Positions 1-13,854 of a DNA stretch of 64,000 nucleotides are shown here, piece by piece. Source of the DNA: a virus. The first letter of the stretch is position 1. The number at the start of each line of letters is the position of its first letter. A program made the translations under genes and the position numbers. The notes beneath the pieces are model-generated. The model searched no databases. It saw only the letters and a program-made list of their open reading frames with translations, and had not been told where the DNA came from. The stretch lies in IMG/VR virus record IMGVR_UViG_3300042445_002481, positions 62,001 through 126,000 of that record. One strand, given 5' to 3'.

Positions 1-2
1 TC

Positions 3-3471
<3,469 letters not shown>

Positions 3472-3472
<1 letters not shown>

Positions 3473-4653
3473 TGACCGCTATTAATTTCCCAAACTCCCC
3501 GTCTATCAATGACGTATTTACCTCAGGTGACAGCACCTGGAAGTGGAACGGCTCCGTGTGGAGTATTGTCCGGACTGGAGTTATTGGCCCAACTGGTGCT
3601 ACCGGAGCTGTTGGTGCAACAGGCCCGACAGGCGCAACTGGTGCGACAGGCGCAACTGGTTTAGTAGGACCTACTGGTTCAACTGGGCCGACTGGATCTA
3701 CTGGACCAACGGGTGCAACAGGATCTACTGGCCCAATAGGAGAGCCTCTTGTTATTTTGGGGTACTACGAAACATATGCAGAATTTGAACTAGCACATCC
3801 AACAGGTGAAGAGGGAGATCTTTATGTAGTTGACGGAGCTCTCTTTGGTTGGTTTACCTCTGAATGGGCACAAATTGGAAGTTTGGTCGGAGAGCCCGGT
3901 GGCATAGGTGATACTGGTCCAACTGGTCCTACAGGCGCTACGGGTGCAACAGGAGCGGCCTCAACGGTCACTGGTCCAACGGGTGCTACAGGCCCTCAAG
4001 GAGCTATAGGTTTTAATGGAGTTCAAGGGCCTATAGGACCAACTGGTGCAGTTGGTTCAGTGGGACCAACCGGACCTCAGGGTGCTAGTATTACAGGACC
4101 AACTGGTGCAACCGGCCCGACTGGAGATACTGGAGCGGTTGGTGCTAAGGGAGACACTATAGTTGGCCCAATGGGACCTACGGGACCAACAGGTGCTCCT
4201 AGCAACGTAACCGGTCCAACCGGCCCGGATGCGGTTTACTACACTAGCGAACTTCCACCAGCAGATCCAGAGCAGGGAGATACTTGGTTTAACTCTCAGC
4301 TTGGAAGCACATACATATACTATGACAACGCTTGGGTAGGTGTAGGTGGAGGAACTGCTTATGGAAACTGGAGCTATATAAATGCAACTCCTGCAGCCCC
4401 GGCCTTAGCAAATCAAGGTTTCCTTGTTGATACAAGTAACGGAAGTTTTACTCTAATTCTGCCAGAAGATCCTCAGATTGGTGTTTCTATTGCTATAATT
4501 GACTTAGAGCAGTCTTTCAAAAGAAATGGTCTAATTTTAGGTAGGGGAGACGAACTTATCGAAGGAAGAGCTGAAAACATGATTCTAAACGTCGATAAGG
4601 CATCGATAGTAGTTAGATTTGTTGGATCTACATATGGATGGAGAATCGTATAA
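3472..4653 (+). CDS. Collagen-like virion fibre protein, 393 aa
   Basis: Third paralogue of the fibre series. The N-terminal module reads [17 protein letters not shown] followed by [11 protein letters not shown]. Gly-X-Y repeats follow, broken by an insert with [18 protein letters not shown] and by [18 protein letters not shown]. The last 90 residues are non-repetitive and end in STYGWRIV, probably a C-terminal head domain. TAATG overlaps at both ends indicate one polycistronic mRNA. It shares a 75-nt identical DNA block with the preceding gene (3912-3986 equals 1534-1608), a sign of recent exchange between paralogues. A fibre role is inferred. Confidence 0.86.
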
Positions 4654-7649
4654 TGACACAATTTTTATCAAACTTTGATCAAAAGTTTACCCCTTCTCAG
4701 GAGTTCACCGATCCAGTAGGTAAGTTTAGAGTATCCCAGCCTGTAGCTCTTATCGACACCGACTTTGAGTACGGAACCCAGGGCACCAAATGGGAGTCCT
4801 TATCTATGACCAACAATAGGCCTTTTGCATTTAGCTCTGCCATTCCGCTAAAAAATATAGCGGATATGACAATGCCTCTAGATTCTAATATTGTCACAGT
4901 AGATTTAACAACAAAAACAGCGACAGTTTCAGCTATAGCTACATCTCAGCCTGCTGCTGGATATGTCACATACACGACCTCTACAGACCACAATTTTGTT
5001 ATTGGTGAGTATGTTAATATTTCAGATGTTACTGCTGCATATAATGGTTTATATCAAATTGTAGAAGTAGGATCTGCCACAACGTTTTCAGTAGCAAATG
5101 CAGCCACATCGCCTGCTGGAGATCAAAATGGTACAGCAATTTCTGGGTATGCACCACCAAATGGATCTATTATCACTGTAATTGACACCCTAGTTAAGCC
5201 AGCAGACGGTACATATTTAATCGAGTCTGGTGGCGGTACTGCTCAGTTTAGCTACTATGCTACTGCTCAAAACACTACTGAGATTACAGACATAGTTGAC
5301 ACAACTAAAACTTCAATTTTTTCAGCAACTTCATACGTTTCAGCTCCAATAGGTGGTGCTCCTACAGTAACTAACACCGGTAAAGCAGTTAGCGTAGTCA
5401 CTACAGTGCCTCACGGTCTTTCTATTGGAAATGAAATTGCTCTGACCGGCACAACAGCTTCTACCAATCCACCAAATGGGTCCTGGACAGTTGCAACAGT
5501 ACTGAGCCCAACACAAATAATTTTTTATGCAGATGACGCCCCGAGCGGTACTATAGGGGGTACTGCAAGATTATTTGTAAGACCTCAAGGCACATTTGCT
5601 CATAGGCCTTTTGATGGTGGAGTTATATTTTCCACTAACGGAAACTCTAATAATCAGCAAGCTATTAGACAGACACGTCGTTACTTCAGATACCAGTCTG
5701 GTAAGGGTCTACAGTACAGCTCTGGAAGCTTGATGAGACCGTCATTCCAACTTGACGAGTTATCATGCGACAACATTAATGCCATTATAACTATTCAAAC
5801 AAAAGAACAGCACAACTTAATTCCTGGCGCTGAGATTAATATTATAAATGCCACTACTACCGGATATAACAGAGCTTACACAGTAAAATCTGTACTAACT
5901 TACAATAGATTTACTGTAGATGCTCCTATAGTTCTACCAGCAAAAGCTACAGGTAGATATTACATGACAGTTAGCGGTTGGACTGGGTCAGTAGTTAGAG
6001 CTGGGCTTTTTGATGAGCAAAACGGTATTTTCTTTGAGTTTGACGGAGACACTCTATATGCCGTACAAAGAAACTCAACCTATCAAGTATCTGGAAGAGT
6101 ATCTGTAACTCAGGGCGGGAACACAGTAACGCAGACCGGTCCCGATTTCCCAACAAGCTTTACCAGTCAACTAGATCCTGGAGACTATGTAGTAATTCGC
6201 GGACAGTCCTATAAAATCCTAAGTATCGAGAGTGATACTAGCTTAACAATATCTCCGTCATATCGAGGAGCAACTACTACATACGTAACAATGTCTAAGA
6301 CTTTTGACAAAAAGATCCCTCAGTCTAGCTGGAATCTAGATAAGGCAGATGGCACTGGATTCACTGGCTACGAGCTTGATCTCAACAGAATGCAAATGTT
6401 CTACATCGACTATTCCTGGTATGGTGCGGGAGCTATCCGTTGGGGCTTTAGGGCTACAGATGGAGAGATTACCTACGTACATAAAGAGGTAAACAACAAC
6501 GTTAACCTAGAGGCTTATATGCGCTCTGGTAACTTGCCTGCTAGGTATGAAACTAATACTGTTCCGGTATACACAAAAACAACTAGTACTTTGTCCTCAA
6601 GTGCAACTTCTTTATCAGTAGCCTCTACTGCAAGTTTTAATGATTCAGGAACTATTACGGTAAGAACTGGAACTAAAGTAGAAACCATGAACTACTCCAG
6701 CAAAAACGCAACTACTTTTCAAGGACTTACACGTGCAAAAACTGGTAACTCTTCTGTAAACTTGACAATAGCTACTGGCTCTTCAAAGGGAACAGTTGTA
6801 ACTGTCGGAGACCTAGCTAATGTTCAAATCGGGCAAAGAGTGATATCCCCTAGCTTCCCTACCGCAACTTTTGTGACAGACATTACTGGAAGTCAGATTA
6901 CATTTAGTAAGGCAGCCACCACAGCTAACCCAACTGCAGTAATTTTTGCACCAATGAGTTCAGTAGAGCAGACCTTTACTTATTCAGACACTGCACCAGT
7001 AATTGTTGAGAATGCTTTTCCAGAATTTTCACCTACCGTTTCCCACTGGGGTACGTCGGTGATTATGGATGGTGGCTATGACGATGACAAATCCCTTGTC
7101 TTTACATATGGACAAAAAAGTTCAGTATCTATTGCTGCAGGAGAGACAAGGTCTTTGTTTGCAATTAGAATTGCCCCGTCAGTAGATAACGGTATAGTCT
7201 CTGAGTTTGGGGGTAGAGAAATTGTCAATAGGATGCAGCTTATTCTTAGAAGCCTAGACGTCTCTGCTAGAGCAACTGGAAACTTCCTAGTTAGAGCTGT
7301 ACTAAATGGCATTCCAGCAGCTGGCACTCAAGAGTGGACAGACGCTATTGGTGGTGTTGGAGCTCAGGCCAACTCATCGTTAGCTCAGATTGCTGACTTT
7401 AGCGCTAGAGATATTCCAATTTTCGGTGGAGAAGTAGTTGCAGGATACTACGTTTCTGGAACTGGAAGCCTAGATTTGAGCCTAGTTCGAGAGCTTGGAA
7501 ACTCGGTATTGGGCGGCGGTAGCAAGAGAATAAACGAACAAATTTATCCAGACGGACCGGATGTTTTGACCATTATTGTAACCAACGTTGCAACTAGCGG
7601 TACCGGAAACATACTTGGACGTATTTCTTGGACAGAAGCACAGGCATAA
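4653..7649 (+). CDS. Large virion structural protein of the fibre operon, 998 aa
   Basis: An in-frame ATG exists 15 nt upstream (4638), but ATG 4653 is chosen because it forms the TAATG overlap used throughout this operon. There are no collagen repeats. The N-terminus has LIDTDFEYGTQGTKWESL, which I recall from structural proteins of T4-like cyanophages; that link is from memory. Several repeated beta modules follow with the pattern HNFVIGEYVNISDVT..YNGLYQIVEV..TTFSV (about residues 110, 250, 380), a type also present in the minus-strand tail protein at 29217-31304. Flanked by collagen-like genes, it probably anchors or scaffolds the appendages. The exact role is unknown. Confidence 0.75.
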   Translation: MTQFLSNFDQKFTPSQEFTDPVGKFRVSQPVALIDTDFEYGTQGTKWESLSMTNNRPFAFSSAIPLKNIADMTMPLDSNIVTVDLTTKTATVSAIATSQPAAGYVTYTTSTDHNFVIGEYVNISDVTAAYNGLYQIVEVGSATTFSVANAATSPAGDQNGTAISGYAPPNGSIITVIDTLVKPADGTYLIESGGGTAQFSYYATAQNTTEITDIVDTTKTSIFSATSYVSAPIGGAPTVTNTGKAVSVVTTVPHGLSIGNEIALTGTTASTNPPNGSWTVATVLSPTQIIFYADDAPSGTIGGTARLFVRPQGTFAHRPFDGGVIFSTNGNSNNQQAIRQTRRYFRYQSGKGLQYSSGSLMRPSFQLDELSCDNINAIITIQTKEQHNLIPGAEINIINATTTGYNRAYTVKSVLTYNRFTVDAPIVLPAKATGRYYMTVSGWTGSVVRAGLFDEQNGIFFEFDGDTLYAVQRNSTYQVSGRVSVTQGGNTVTQTGPDFPTSFTSQLDPGDYVVIRGQSYKILSIESDTSLTISPSYRGATTTYVTMSKTFDKKIPQSSWNLDKADGTGFTGYELDLNRMQMFYIDYSWYGAGAIRWGFRATDGEITYVHKEVNNNVNLEAYMRSGNLPARYETNTVPVYTKTTSTLSSSATSLSVASTASFNDSGTITVRTGTKVETMNYSSKNATTFQGLTRAKTGNSSVNLTIATGSSKGTVVTVGDLANVQIGQRVISPSFPTATFVTDITGSQITFSKAATTANPTAVIFAPMSSVEQTFTYSDTAPVIVENAFPEFSPTVSHWGTSVIMDGGYDDDKSLVFTYGQKSSVSIAAGETRSLFAIRIAPSVDNGIVSEFGGREIVNRMQLILRSLDVSARATGNFLVRAVLNGIPAAGTQEWTDAIGGVGAQANSSLAQIADFSARDIPIFGGEVVAGYYVSGTGSLDLSLVRELGNSVLGGGSKRINEQIYPDGPDVLTIIVTNVATSGTGNILGRISWTEAQA

Positions 7650-7652
7650 AAC

Positions 7653-8651
7653 ATGGCAGCTTTAGATTTTCCAGGCTCTCCCGAAGTAGGTCAAATTTTT
7701 ATTGGGTCCGAAAGATCTTGGACCTGGAATGGTGATGTTTGGGAGATATTTGGTTCTGTATCGGTAGGTCCTCAGGGGCCTGCCGGAGCTGCTTCCGAGG
7801 TTCCTGGTCCAACAGGGCCAACTGGTTCAATTGGATTTCAAGGCCCAACCGGACCTACCGGAGCCCCCGGACGAGATGGCTCTGGCATACGAATACTGGG
7901 CTCAACTGGTTCTACAGGAGCACTCCCCACCCCTGGAGATGAAATAGGGGATACTTACGTAGTTAATGGTATTCTCTATGTTTGGAATGGTACGGGCTGG
8001 GAAAACATTGGTCAAGTTCAAGGTCCTACAGGCCCTACTGGCCCTACCGGAGAAAGAGGAGCAGACTCTACAATTGAAGGGCCAACCGGACCTACCGGAC
8101 CTACTGGAGCTACCGGCAGTGCGGGAGTTGGCTACGATGGCGTAACTCTAGCTATCAGCAGTTATAGCGGAGGAACCCTAGTCGGTACTCTAAACAAAAT
8201 CGGCGCATTCGTCGCTGGCTCAGTTATACGAGTAATAAACGCCGCTAACCCTGCATCATTCGCAGACGGTACTGTAATCTCTTTGGAGCCATCTGGGCTT
8301 ATAAGCATATCTATATTCTTTGATCAAAGTGGTGGATTCTTAGCAAGCTTTACTAATCCTAAAGTGACTATTTCTGCAGTTCAAGGATCAACCGGTCCAA
8401 CAGGCCCAACTGGTGCTACAGGACCTACTGGTGCTACTGGTGCTACGGGTGCAACTGGTCCTACAGGCGCTACTGGTTTGGTGGCCGCGAATCTTCCACT
8501 TTCATACGCAGATCAAACTGTTAGCATGTCTTCTGGTTTTGTTTTTTACAGAAGCTCCCTTGTAGCTGAGTATAGAAAACTTTATGTTGGTCTACAGCCA
8601 ACTGGGCCAACAGGCACCATTCAAGTTGGAGATGTCTGGATAGAGTTCTAG
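7653..8651 (+). CDS. Collagen-like virion fibre protein, 332 aa
   Basis: Starts 3 nt after the previous stop. It opens with the shared module ([26 protein letters not shown]), then Gly-Pro-Thr repeats, a globular insert ending [16 protein letters not shown], a non-repetitive beta domain (about residues 165-245), a second collagen stretch and a short C-terminal domain ending [11 protein letters not shown]. It has the same architecture as the three collagen-like genes upstream but fewer repeats. The product is most simply a trimeric appendage protein; which virion part it decorates cannot be told from sequence. Confidence 0.85.
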   Translation: MAALDFPGSPEVGQIFIGSERSWTWNGDVWEIFGSVSVGPQGPAGAASEVPGPTGPTGSIGFQGPTGPTGAPGRDGSGIRILGSTGSTGALPTPGDEIGDTYVVNGILYVWNGTGWENIGQVQGPTGPTGPTGERGADSTIEGPTGPTGPTGATGSAGVGYDGVTLAISSYSGGTLVGTLNKIGAFVAGSVIRVINAANPASFADGTVISLEPSGLISISIFFDQSGGFLASFTNPKVTISAVQGSTGPTGPTGATGPTGATGATGATGPTGATGLVAANLPLSYADQTVSMSSGFVFYRSSLVAEYRKLYVGLQPTGPTGTIQVGDVWIEF

Positions 8652-8681
8652 ATTATGCAAAGCTTAGGTTCGGTGGCGTAA

Positions 8682-10268
8682 GTGGCAATTGTTTGGGCAT
8701 CAAATTTTAGCGGAAACTCATTAAGCCCTGTTCGAAGACAGTTTAGGCTCAGGCTTGACGTATCTGGAACAACCCCGGGAACACTTACTTATGCCCTTGA
8801 ACTTAATCCTTTAAGTAATAACCTAGCAAGCTCGTATGGGTCCGGTAGATACAACCTATCTATTGGTGGAACTACTATAGCAACTAACGTACTTTTTAAT
8901 TTTGATTTTAGAGGTAACACTCAGACAACTCTAACAATCAGGTCCGGCACATTAAGCACTTCAGCTAGCTCTGTTGCAACTAGTGGCAGTGTTACTAATG
9001 CCGGTACTATAGGAAGTGCCAGCGGGTCTGGAACCTATACTAACGCACCGCCGCCGCCTCCGGTTGTCACTCCGGTATGGCAGACTGGGACAACGCTATC
9101 AGCTGCTACAGTCGGAAATGAGTATTCAGCTACTGTAACTGCAGATCCAGTTACTAGCTATAGCCTCACAGGGGTTAGCGGCGCAACTGGCGGGTTTGAT
9201 GTCACTAATAACACCATCTCGGGGACCCCTACAACAACTGGCACAGCTAGTTTTACCTTTAGGGCAAACAACAACGGTGCTATAGCTGATAGAACATTTA
9301 GCATTACCGTAAACCCGCCGCTAGCGGTTTGGTCAACTACCTCTTTTACAGAAGATGTAAGAGTTGGAACCGCCTACACTAAAACAATTACGGCAACTGG
9401 AATTAGGGCAACTAGCCCATATGCATTAGTTGGTGGGACCACAGTGCTACCAGCGGGACTAACCCTTAATACAAGCACTGGAGTTATTGCGGGAAATCCA
9501 ACCGCTGGTGCATCACAGACATTTAATTTTACTGTAAATGCTTTTAACTCGGCTGGAGTAGCAAAAGCATCAGAAACTTTTACTTTAAATAGAAAACAAC
9601 CGCTGCCTGTTTGGTCAGATGAAATACTTGAACGACCTAGGGTTGGTGTTGCGTATAGTGACCAGGTAACCGCAACAAATGCAGCTGCCACTAATGCTTA
9701 TTCAGCGGTAGGTCTCGCAGGCACCGGACTATCACTTAATGCAAACACTGGAGCCATAACAGGTACTGTAACGTCTACTTCAAGTTTTTCTTTTACTATA
9801 ACTGGAAAAAACGCAGACAACGAGACCATAGAAAAAAGTTTTACTCTAGCTCCATTAGCACGACTAGCAGTGTGGTCAGATGAAATACTAACCACTACAA
9901 CAGTGAGAGTAGGTCAACCTTACACAGACGGGGTATCTGCATCTAACGCAGCTAGCTATGCGCTCGAGAATGTAGGAACGCTACCTCTAGGACTTGCACT
10001 CAATACAGGTACCGGAGCAATTACTGGAACTCCGACCGCTGCTGGGACATACAGCTTTAAAGTTGTAGCTAGTAATGCTTCAACGCCTACCGCGGAAACC
10101 ATAACTACAGGGCTTTTAACTATACTAGTAGAGCCATCAGCTGGAGGATCTGTCTGGAACGGCACCGCTTGGGTTCCAAGTGTTTTTAAAGTTTGGAACG
10201 GTGCTACCTGGGAAGAGGCTCCTGTAAAGATTTGGAACGGCTCGCTTTGGGCTGATCCGACTGGTTAA
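8682..10268 (+). CDS. Ig-like repeat virion surface protein, 528 aa
   Basis: Begins at GTG 8682, directly after an in-frame TAA, so no earlier start exists. After an N-terminal beta domain and a PPPPPVV linker come four repeats of about 95 residues of the putative-Ig (He_PIG/cadherin-like) type. Each has the signature AVW..., VGxxYTxxVxA, LPxGLxLNTxTGxIxGTPT, FxFTVxAxN. The C-terminus carries three short W-x-G-x-x-W units (VWNGTAWVP, VWNGATWEE, IWNGSLWAD) like those opening the collagen-like proteins. Ig-like repeats on phage surfaces often bind carbohydrate weakly; adhesion is inferred. It is the last gene of the plus-strand fibre operon and converges on the primase. Confidence 0.8.
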   Translation: MAIVWASNFSGNSLSPVRRQFRLRLDVSGTTPGTLTYALELNPLSNNLASSYGSGRYNLSIGGTTIATNVLFNFDFRGNTQTTLTIRSGTLSTSASSVATSGSVTNAGTIGSASGSGTYTNAPPPPPVVTPVWQTGTTLSAATVGNEYSATVTADPVTSYSLTGVSGATGGFDVTNNTISGTPTTTGTASFTFRANNNGAIADRTFSITVNPPLAVWSTTSFTEDVRVGTAYTKTITATGIRATSPYALVGGTTVLPAGLTLNTSTGVIAGNPTAGASQTFNFTVNAFNSAGVAKASETFTLNRKQPLPVWSDEILERPRVGVAYSDQVTATNAAATNAYSAVGLAGTGLSLNANTGAITGTVTSTSSFSFTITGKNADNETIEKSFTLAPLARLAVWSDEILTTTTVRVGQPYTDGVSASNAASYALENVGTLPLGLALNTGTGAITGTPTAAGTYSFKVVASNASTPTAETITTGLLTILVEPSAGGSVWNGTAWVPSVFKVWNGATWEEAPVKIWNGSLWADPTG

Positions 10269-10271
10269 AAT

Positions 10272-12950
10272 TTAAAGCATTATTTGAGAAGCAGCAACCG
10301 AATCGGTCCAATTCGGTACAGCCCTAGGTAGTATGGCATAGCCATGTAGAACTGCTTTAGATCCTTGACCAACAATATTCATAGCCCTGTCGCTTAGTTT
10401 ACGTTGGAATGCTATCTGAGTCATTGCACGCTCACCGCGAGTATCACTCCATTTTCTATATAGTCCATATAAAGAAGCTATAGTGACAGATATGTCTTTA
10501 GCCTGCTGAGTTTCTTCCTCAAAAAACAAGCCAATTCTGTCTTCATTCTTCCTATATACATCAGCTGCTTCGCGTACTATGGTGCACCAACCCAAGGCGT
10601 CTTTCGCGGAAGAGTTTAGGTATTTGATTGCTCCATCTACAGCCCAAGAAAGAACTGCTGGTAGGCCACCTTCAGGATCAGATAGATACGGGCGCAAGTC
10701 TTTATCAGGATTTTCAGGAATGTTTGTAAGTGGAATTGGCCTTAAACGACGCCACATTGCATCGTCCGTAATAATGGGCCTGTGGTTTGTGGTAACCCAA
10801 AGCTTTCCTTGGGACGTAAATGTGAATGGGCGCTCTCCAGGAGATCGACCCGAAAGTGTTCCAGAACCAGTCATCTTCTTGACTTGGTTTTCTTTGAGAC
10901 GCTCTGATTCTGGAAGTTCATCGACCCATATCATACGGCGGCCTCTAAGCTCTGCCATGTGATACTCATCTGTCCTATTTGCCTGACCGTCTCCAGCAGC
11001 AAGTACCGAAGAATCTAGAGTCCAAGAATATTGTTTAGAGCCTAAAGCATTAAAAATAGTTTCAACAAACGTTGTTTTACCCGATCCAGGAGGGCCGTAA
11101 ACCAAAAACATAACGTCCTGATTGTTATTTCCCGTGAGGGTATAGCCAACAGCTCTCTGTAACCACTCTTGGAACTCTTTATCGCCATTAGTTGCAAAAT
11201 CTAAAAATTGCTCAAACTTAACGTTTTTTAATCCTGGAGTATATGCAACTGGAGCTCTTCTAGTGATATACAAATCAGGCCTACCGTATAGAAGTTCTCC
11301 TGTTTTTAAGTTAACTACACCATTCATTACACCAAGCAAATTAACATCGCCGTCCCAATGCTCAATAGGGACCCCGATTCGTTTATCAGATACAGCATTT
11401 TTTATCATGCTAGTCATACGGGTGCTTGACTTTGCTTGCTTTGCCCAGTTAATAATCTCGTTTGCTTTTGTGCTATTTAAATCCACATTGCTAATCTCAC
11501 CGGCGATTACTGGTGCAACTTTTTTAGCTAGCTCTTGTAGCTCTAGGTTTTCTAAGTCTGGTTTCCAATAATTACCATCCCAAAAAAACCAACCTAAACC
11601 AGGAGTATATCTAATAGCAGAACCAAAAGTATCAATCAGTCTTCGACTGTTTCCAACATCAGTGAAGCTTCGGTCCCCGAGAACACCACCATCTTCAGCA
11701 TCAACCGCGTCTTGGTCTTGAGGTAATCCGGAGTTTCCGCCACCAATAGCGTCTGTCACAGACATACCCTTTTTAACCAGACTAGCTACACGATCTCCAA
11801 TAAACACGGACTCCTCTACAGGAGGAGCTTCCTCATAACTAGTAGATCCAACAAACGTCTCAATTGCTCTAGCTGATTCTTCAACTAGTTTTTCTTTTCT
11901 CTTATTCGTGGCAGCTTCCTGAGCTTTGCTCGCCCAGTCGGCTCCTTTAGTAGCTGCCCAATCAGAAATCCCTTCCCACTTAAGATTTACTTTAGGGTTT
12001 CCGGCAACAAAATCCATTGCTCTATTAACGTGCATAAGCAGCGAGTTAGGTCCCTCTAACTCCATAGGTGGCTTTACTTTTTCTGCATTGAATCGAATCA
12101 TCATTGACTCGATAGCGCTCCTTGAGATCGAGTCAGTGCCCATTTTGTTTGCTAGCGCACAGGCTAGTTTGTAAATCTCAACAGCGCGTTCACCTTCGAC
12201 AAGACCCTCACCAAGAATTTTTTCAATGTCGACCTTAGAGCCGTCATACTCTAGATCTTTAAAAGCCCCCCAGTTGCCATCTTTATATCTACTAGATCCA
12301 CCCGTGTAGCTGCTACTTGGACTCGAAGCCCTAATAACGGCAAGTAGTTCTTCTGGTGCTTCAGCAGGTTCTCCAATTTGCCAAGGAGCGTGCCCCTCTT
12401 TCCAGTAGTAGTTGACACCAGAAAAATGTCTAGATGGGGCTATAAGAATGTATCCGTTGTACTTTACATCTATACCGTCAAGTCCAGCTTTTTTAAAGTT
12501 GCCGATAAACTTTTCACCTGGCTTGCACTTGTAGATTAAGTGCCTACCTCTTACTGATTTTCCGTTTACGTTGTATACACCGGTGACAGCTTCTACAGTT
12601 TTTGGTAGCGCACCAGATGCCAGTGCTTCAAGTTTTAAGAATGACTCGTCTCCACCGTTTCGTGGGTCGATGTCAATTACTAGGAAGCCAGACTCTCTGG
12701 CAAAAACTCCGATATTGTACTCAGGATTAGTTTCCCACCAAGAACTAATTTCATTTTGATCTGAGGTAGCTTTGGTGTCCCACGCATTTATAGCTGGGTG
12801 TTTACCAATATCTTTGGGTTCAGAATGAGGGCGTCCGCAAGTACATTTGCCATCTACAATTCCATGTACAGGAAGTATTTTCCAGCCATTATTGGCGTAC
12901 CATAAGGCTCCATTTTTTAGCCTTCCAGTAGCGGAATCTACTTCTTCCAT
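10272..12950 (-). CDS. Primase-polymerase / P4-D5 type primase-helicase, 892 aa
   Basis: The N-terminal third is a bifunctional primase-polymerase (prim-pol) domain, with LVIDIDPRNGG (two metal-binding Asp, about residues 93-95) and a later GRHLIYK. The C-terminal half is the D5/P4-type superfamily 3 helicase: Walker A GPPGSGKTT at about residue 617, acidic Walker B-like MIWVDELPES at about 670, then TTNHRPIITDDAMWRRLRPI, the sensor/arginine-finger region of P4-family enzymes. It should make primers and unwind DNA at the fork. It stands alone between convergent fibre genes and a divergent plus-strand operon, away from the other replication genes. A promoter with TTGCAT and TATGAT lies upstream. 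Confidence 0.92.
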   Translation of the reverse strand: MEEVDSATGRLKNGALWYANNGWKILPVHGIVDGKCTCGRPHSEPKDIGKHPAINAWDTKATSDQNEISSWWETNPEYNIGVFARESGFLVIDIDPRNGGDESFLKLEALASGALPKTVEAVTGVYNVNGKSVRGRHLIYKCKPGEKFIGNFKKAGLDGIDVKYNGYILIAPSRHFSGVNYYWKEGHAPWQIGEPAEAPEELLAVIRASSPSSSYTGGSSRYKDGNWGAFKDLEYDGSKVDIEKILGEGLVEGERAVEIYKLACALANKMGTDSISRSAIESMMIRFNAEKVKPPMELEGPNSLLMHVNRAMDFVAGNPKVNLKWEGISDWAATKGADWASKAQEAATNKRKEKLVEESARAIETFVGSTSYEEAPPVEESVFIGDRVASLVKKGMSVTDAIGGGNSGLPQDQDAVDAEDGGVLGDRSFTDVGNSRRLIDTFGSAIRYTPGLGWFFWDGNYWKPDLENLELQELAKKVAPVIAGEISNVDLNSTKANEIINWAKQAKSSTRMTSMIKNAVSDKRIGVPIEHWDGDVNLLGVMNGVVNLKTGELLYGRPDLYITRRAPVAYTPGLKNVKFEQFLDFATNGDKEFQEWLQRAVGYTLTGNNNQDVMFLVYGPPGSGKTTFVETIFNALGSKQYSWTLDSSVLAAGDGQANRTDEYHMAELRGRRMIWVDELPESERLKENQVKKMTGSGTLSGRSPGERPFTFTSQGKLWVTTNHRPIITDDAMWRRLRPIPLTNIPENPDKDLRPYLSDPEGGLPAVLSWAVDGAIKYLNSSAKDALGWCTIVREAADVYRKNEDRIGLFFEEETQQAKDISVTIASLYGLYRKWSDTRGERAMTQIAFQRKLSDRAMNIVGQGSKAVLHGYAILPRAVPNWTDSVAASQIML

Positions 12951-13140
12951 TTATTTAAACCTTTACGTCATTAAGAACACCAGTAAGAACATCATACACA
13001 GAATAGTCTTGAATGCAAACCAAGAAACGAATAATTTGCCACTAATTTATTGGTAGACACAGGTATTTAAATAGCATCAATCATATTAGGGTAAACTAGT
13101 TAATAATTAAGCTCAACTTTATAGGAATCTAGCATAGTCT
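12951..13140. promoter_or_regulatory. Divergent promoter region between primase and plus-strand operon
   Basis: A noncoding gap of 190 bases separates two divergent genes. On the minus strand, TTGCAT (13013-13018) and TATGAT (12991-12996) are 16 nt apart, a plausible sigma-70-type promoter for the primase. On the plus strand, TAGGGTAAACTA at 13087-13098 matches the motif found before several other transcription units and would serve the gene at 13141. No RNA gene is apparent. Confidence 0.5.
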
Positions 13141-13521
13141 ATGGCTACAGACATCATTATAACAATTGCAAGCATTTTTGGTGCTTTAACCGTAATCTTT
13201 GGTGCAGTCTTTTCATCATATAAACTTGCTAAGCGAATAGACGCCGCTATCGGTGTAGACAAGAACGGTAGAACTATATCAGATAGACTAGATAAAGTTG
13301 AGCATCAGCTATGGGAAAACGGCGGCAGCTCCCTAGCAGATCGTGTTAATAATATTGAAAAGCACGTAATCAAGGTGTCTACAGAGATTGACTTCATTAA
13401 AAATTTAACTCTAGGGATCAGTAACTCTTCGGTCCCAAACTCTGTCCCAGAAAACCTACTCCCTGCAGCCGAAAAACCGCTTTTAAAAAAGCGCGTGTCT
13501 AAGTCTAAAAAGGCTAGCTAA
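13141..13521 (+). CDS. Small membrane protein with coiled-coil tail, 126 aa
   Basis: One hydrophobic segment at about residues 5-27 (IIITIASIFGALTVIFGAVF) is followed by a charged, heptad-like region (KVEHQLWENGG, VNNIEKHVIKVSTEIDFI) and a basic Lys/Arg tail ending KKRVSKSKKAS. This single-pass-plus-coiled-coil layout occurs in phage holin-like and membrane-anchored proteins, but there is no lysin nearby, so the function is open. It is the first gene of a four-gene plus-strand unit behind the TAGGGTAAACTA motif. No strong ribosome binding site sits directly before the ATG; the nearest AGGA is about 15 nt away. Confidence 0.65.
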   Translation: MATDIIITIASIFGALTVIFGAVFSSYKLAKRIDAAIGVDKNGRTISDRLDKVEHQLWENGGSSLADRVNNIEKHVIKVSTEIDFIKNLTLGISNSSVPNSVPENLLPAAEKPLLKKRVSKSKKAS

Positions 13522-13572
13522 ACTACAAAACATGTAGTAGCATAAACCTAAGGTTTAACCCTAGGAGAAATT

Positions 13573-13854
13573 ATGCCATTAGCAGACAAGCTAGCTACCG
13601 CCTCTCAGAAGTATATAAGCGACCTCACTACTTGTAAGTTCGCCTCTATTACCTCTGATCAGGGGCTATCTAAAAAAGATAGAGACGCCCTAGCTGAAGT
13701 AATTAATCTCACTAATCGCGAAGACCATAGATATATTCCCCATCAAACACTAGCTGACCTCCTGAGGAGTGAAGGCTATGACGTAAGTGCAAGTGCCATA
13801 AGTAGACATCGCGGGGGCAACTGCTCTTGCCGACGATTAGGAAAAATAAGTTGA
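13573..13854 (+). CDS. Small helix-turn-helix-like DNA-binding protein, 93 aa
   Basis: Preceded by a strong ribosome binding site (TAGGAGAAATT, then ATG). The region YIPHQTLADLLRSEGYDVSA followed by SAISRHR has the cadence of a helix-turn-helix that discriminates cognate sites (compare IAxxLxxxGxxVSxSTVSRHR). The tail is basic and Cys-containing (GGNCSCRRLGK). The TGA stop overlaps the TTG start of the phosphoesterase by 4 nt, giving translational coupling. Pairs of this small protein with a metallophosphoesterase are familiar in actinophages from memory. The DNA target is unknown. Confidence 0.6.
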   Translation: MPLADKLATASQKYISDLTTCKFASITSDQGLSKKDRDALAEVINLTNREDHRYIPHQTLADLLRSEGYDVSASAISRHRGGNCSCRRLGKIS

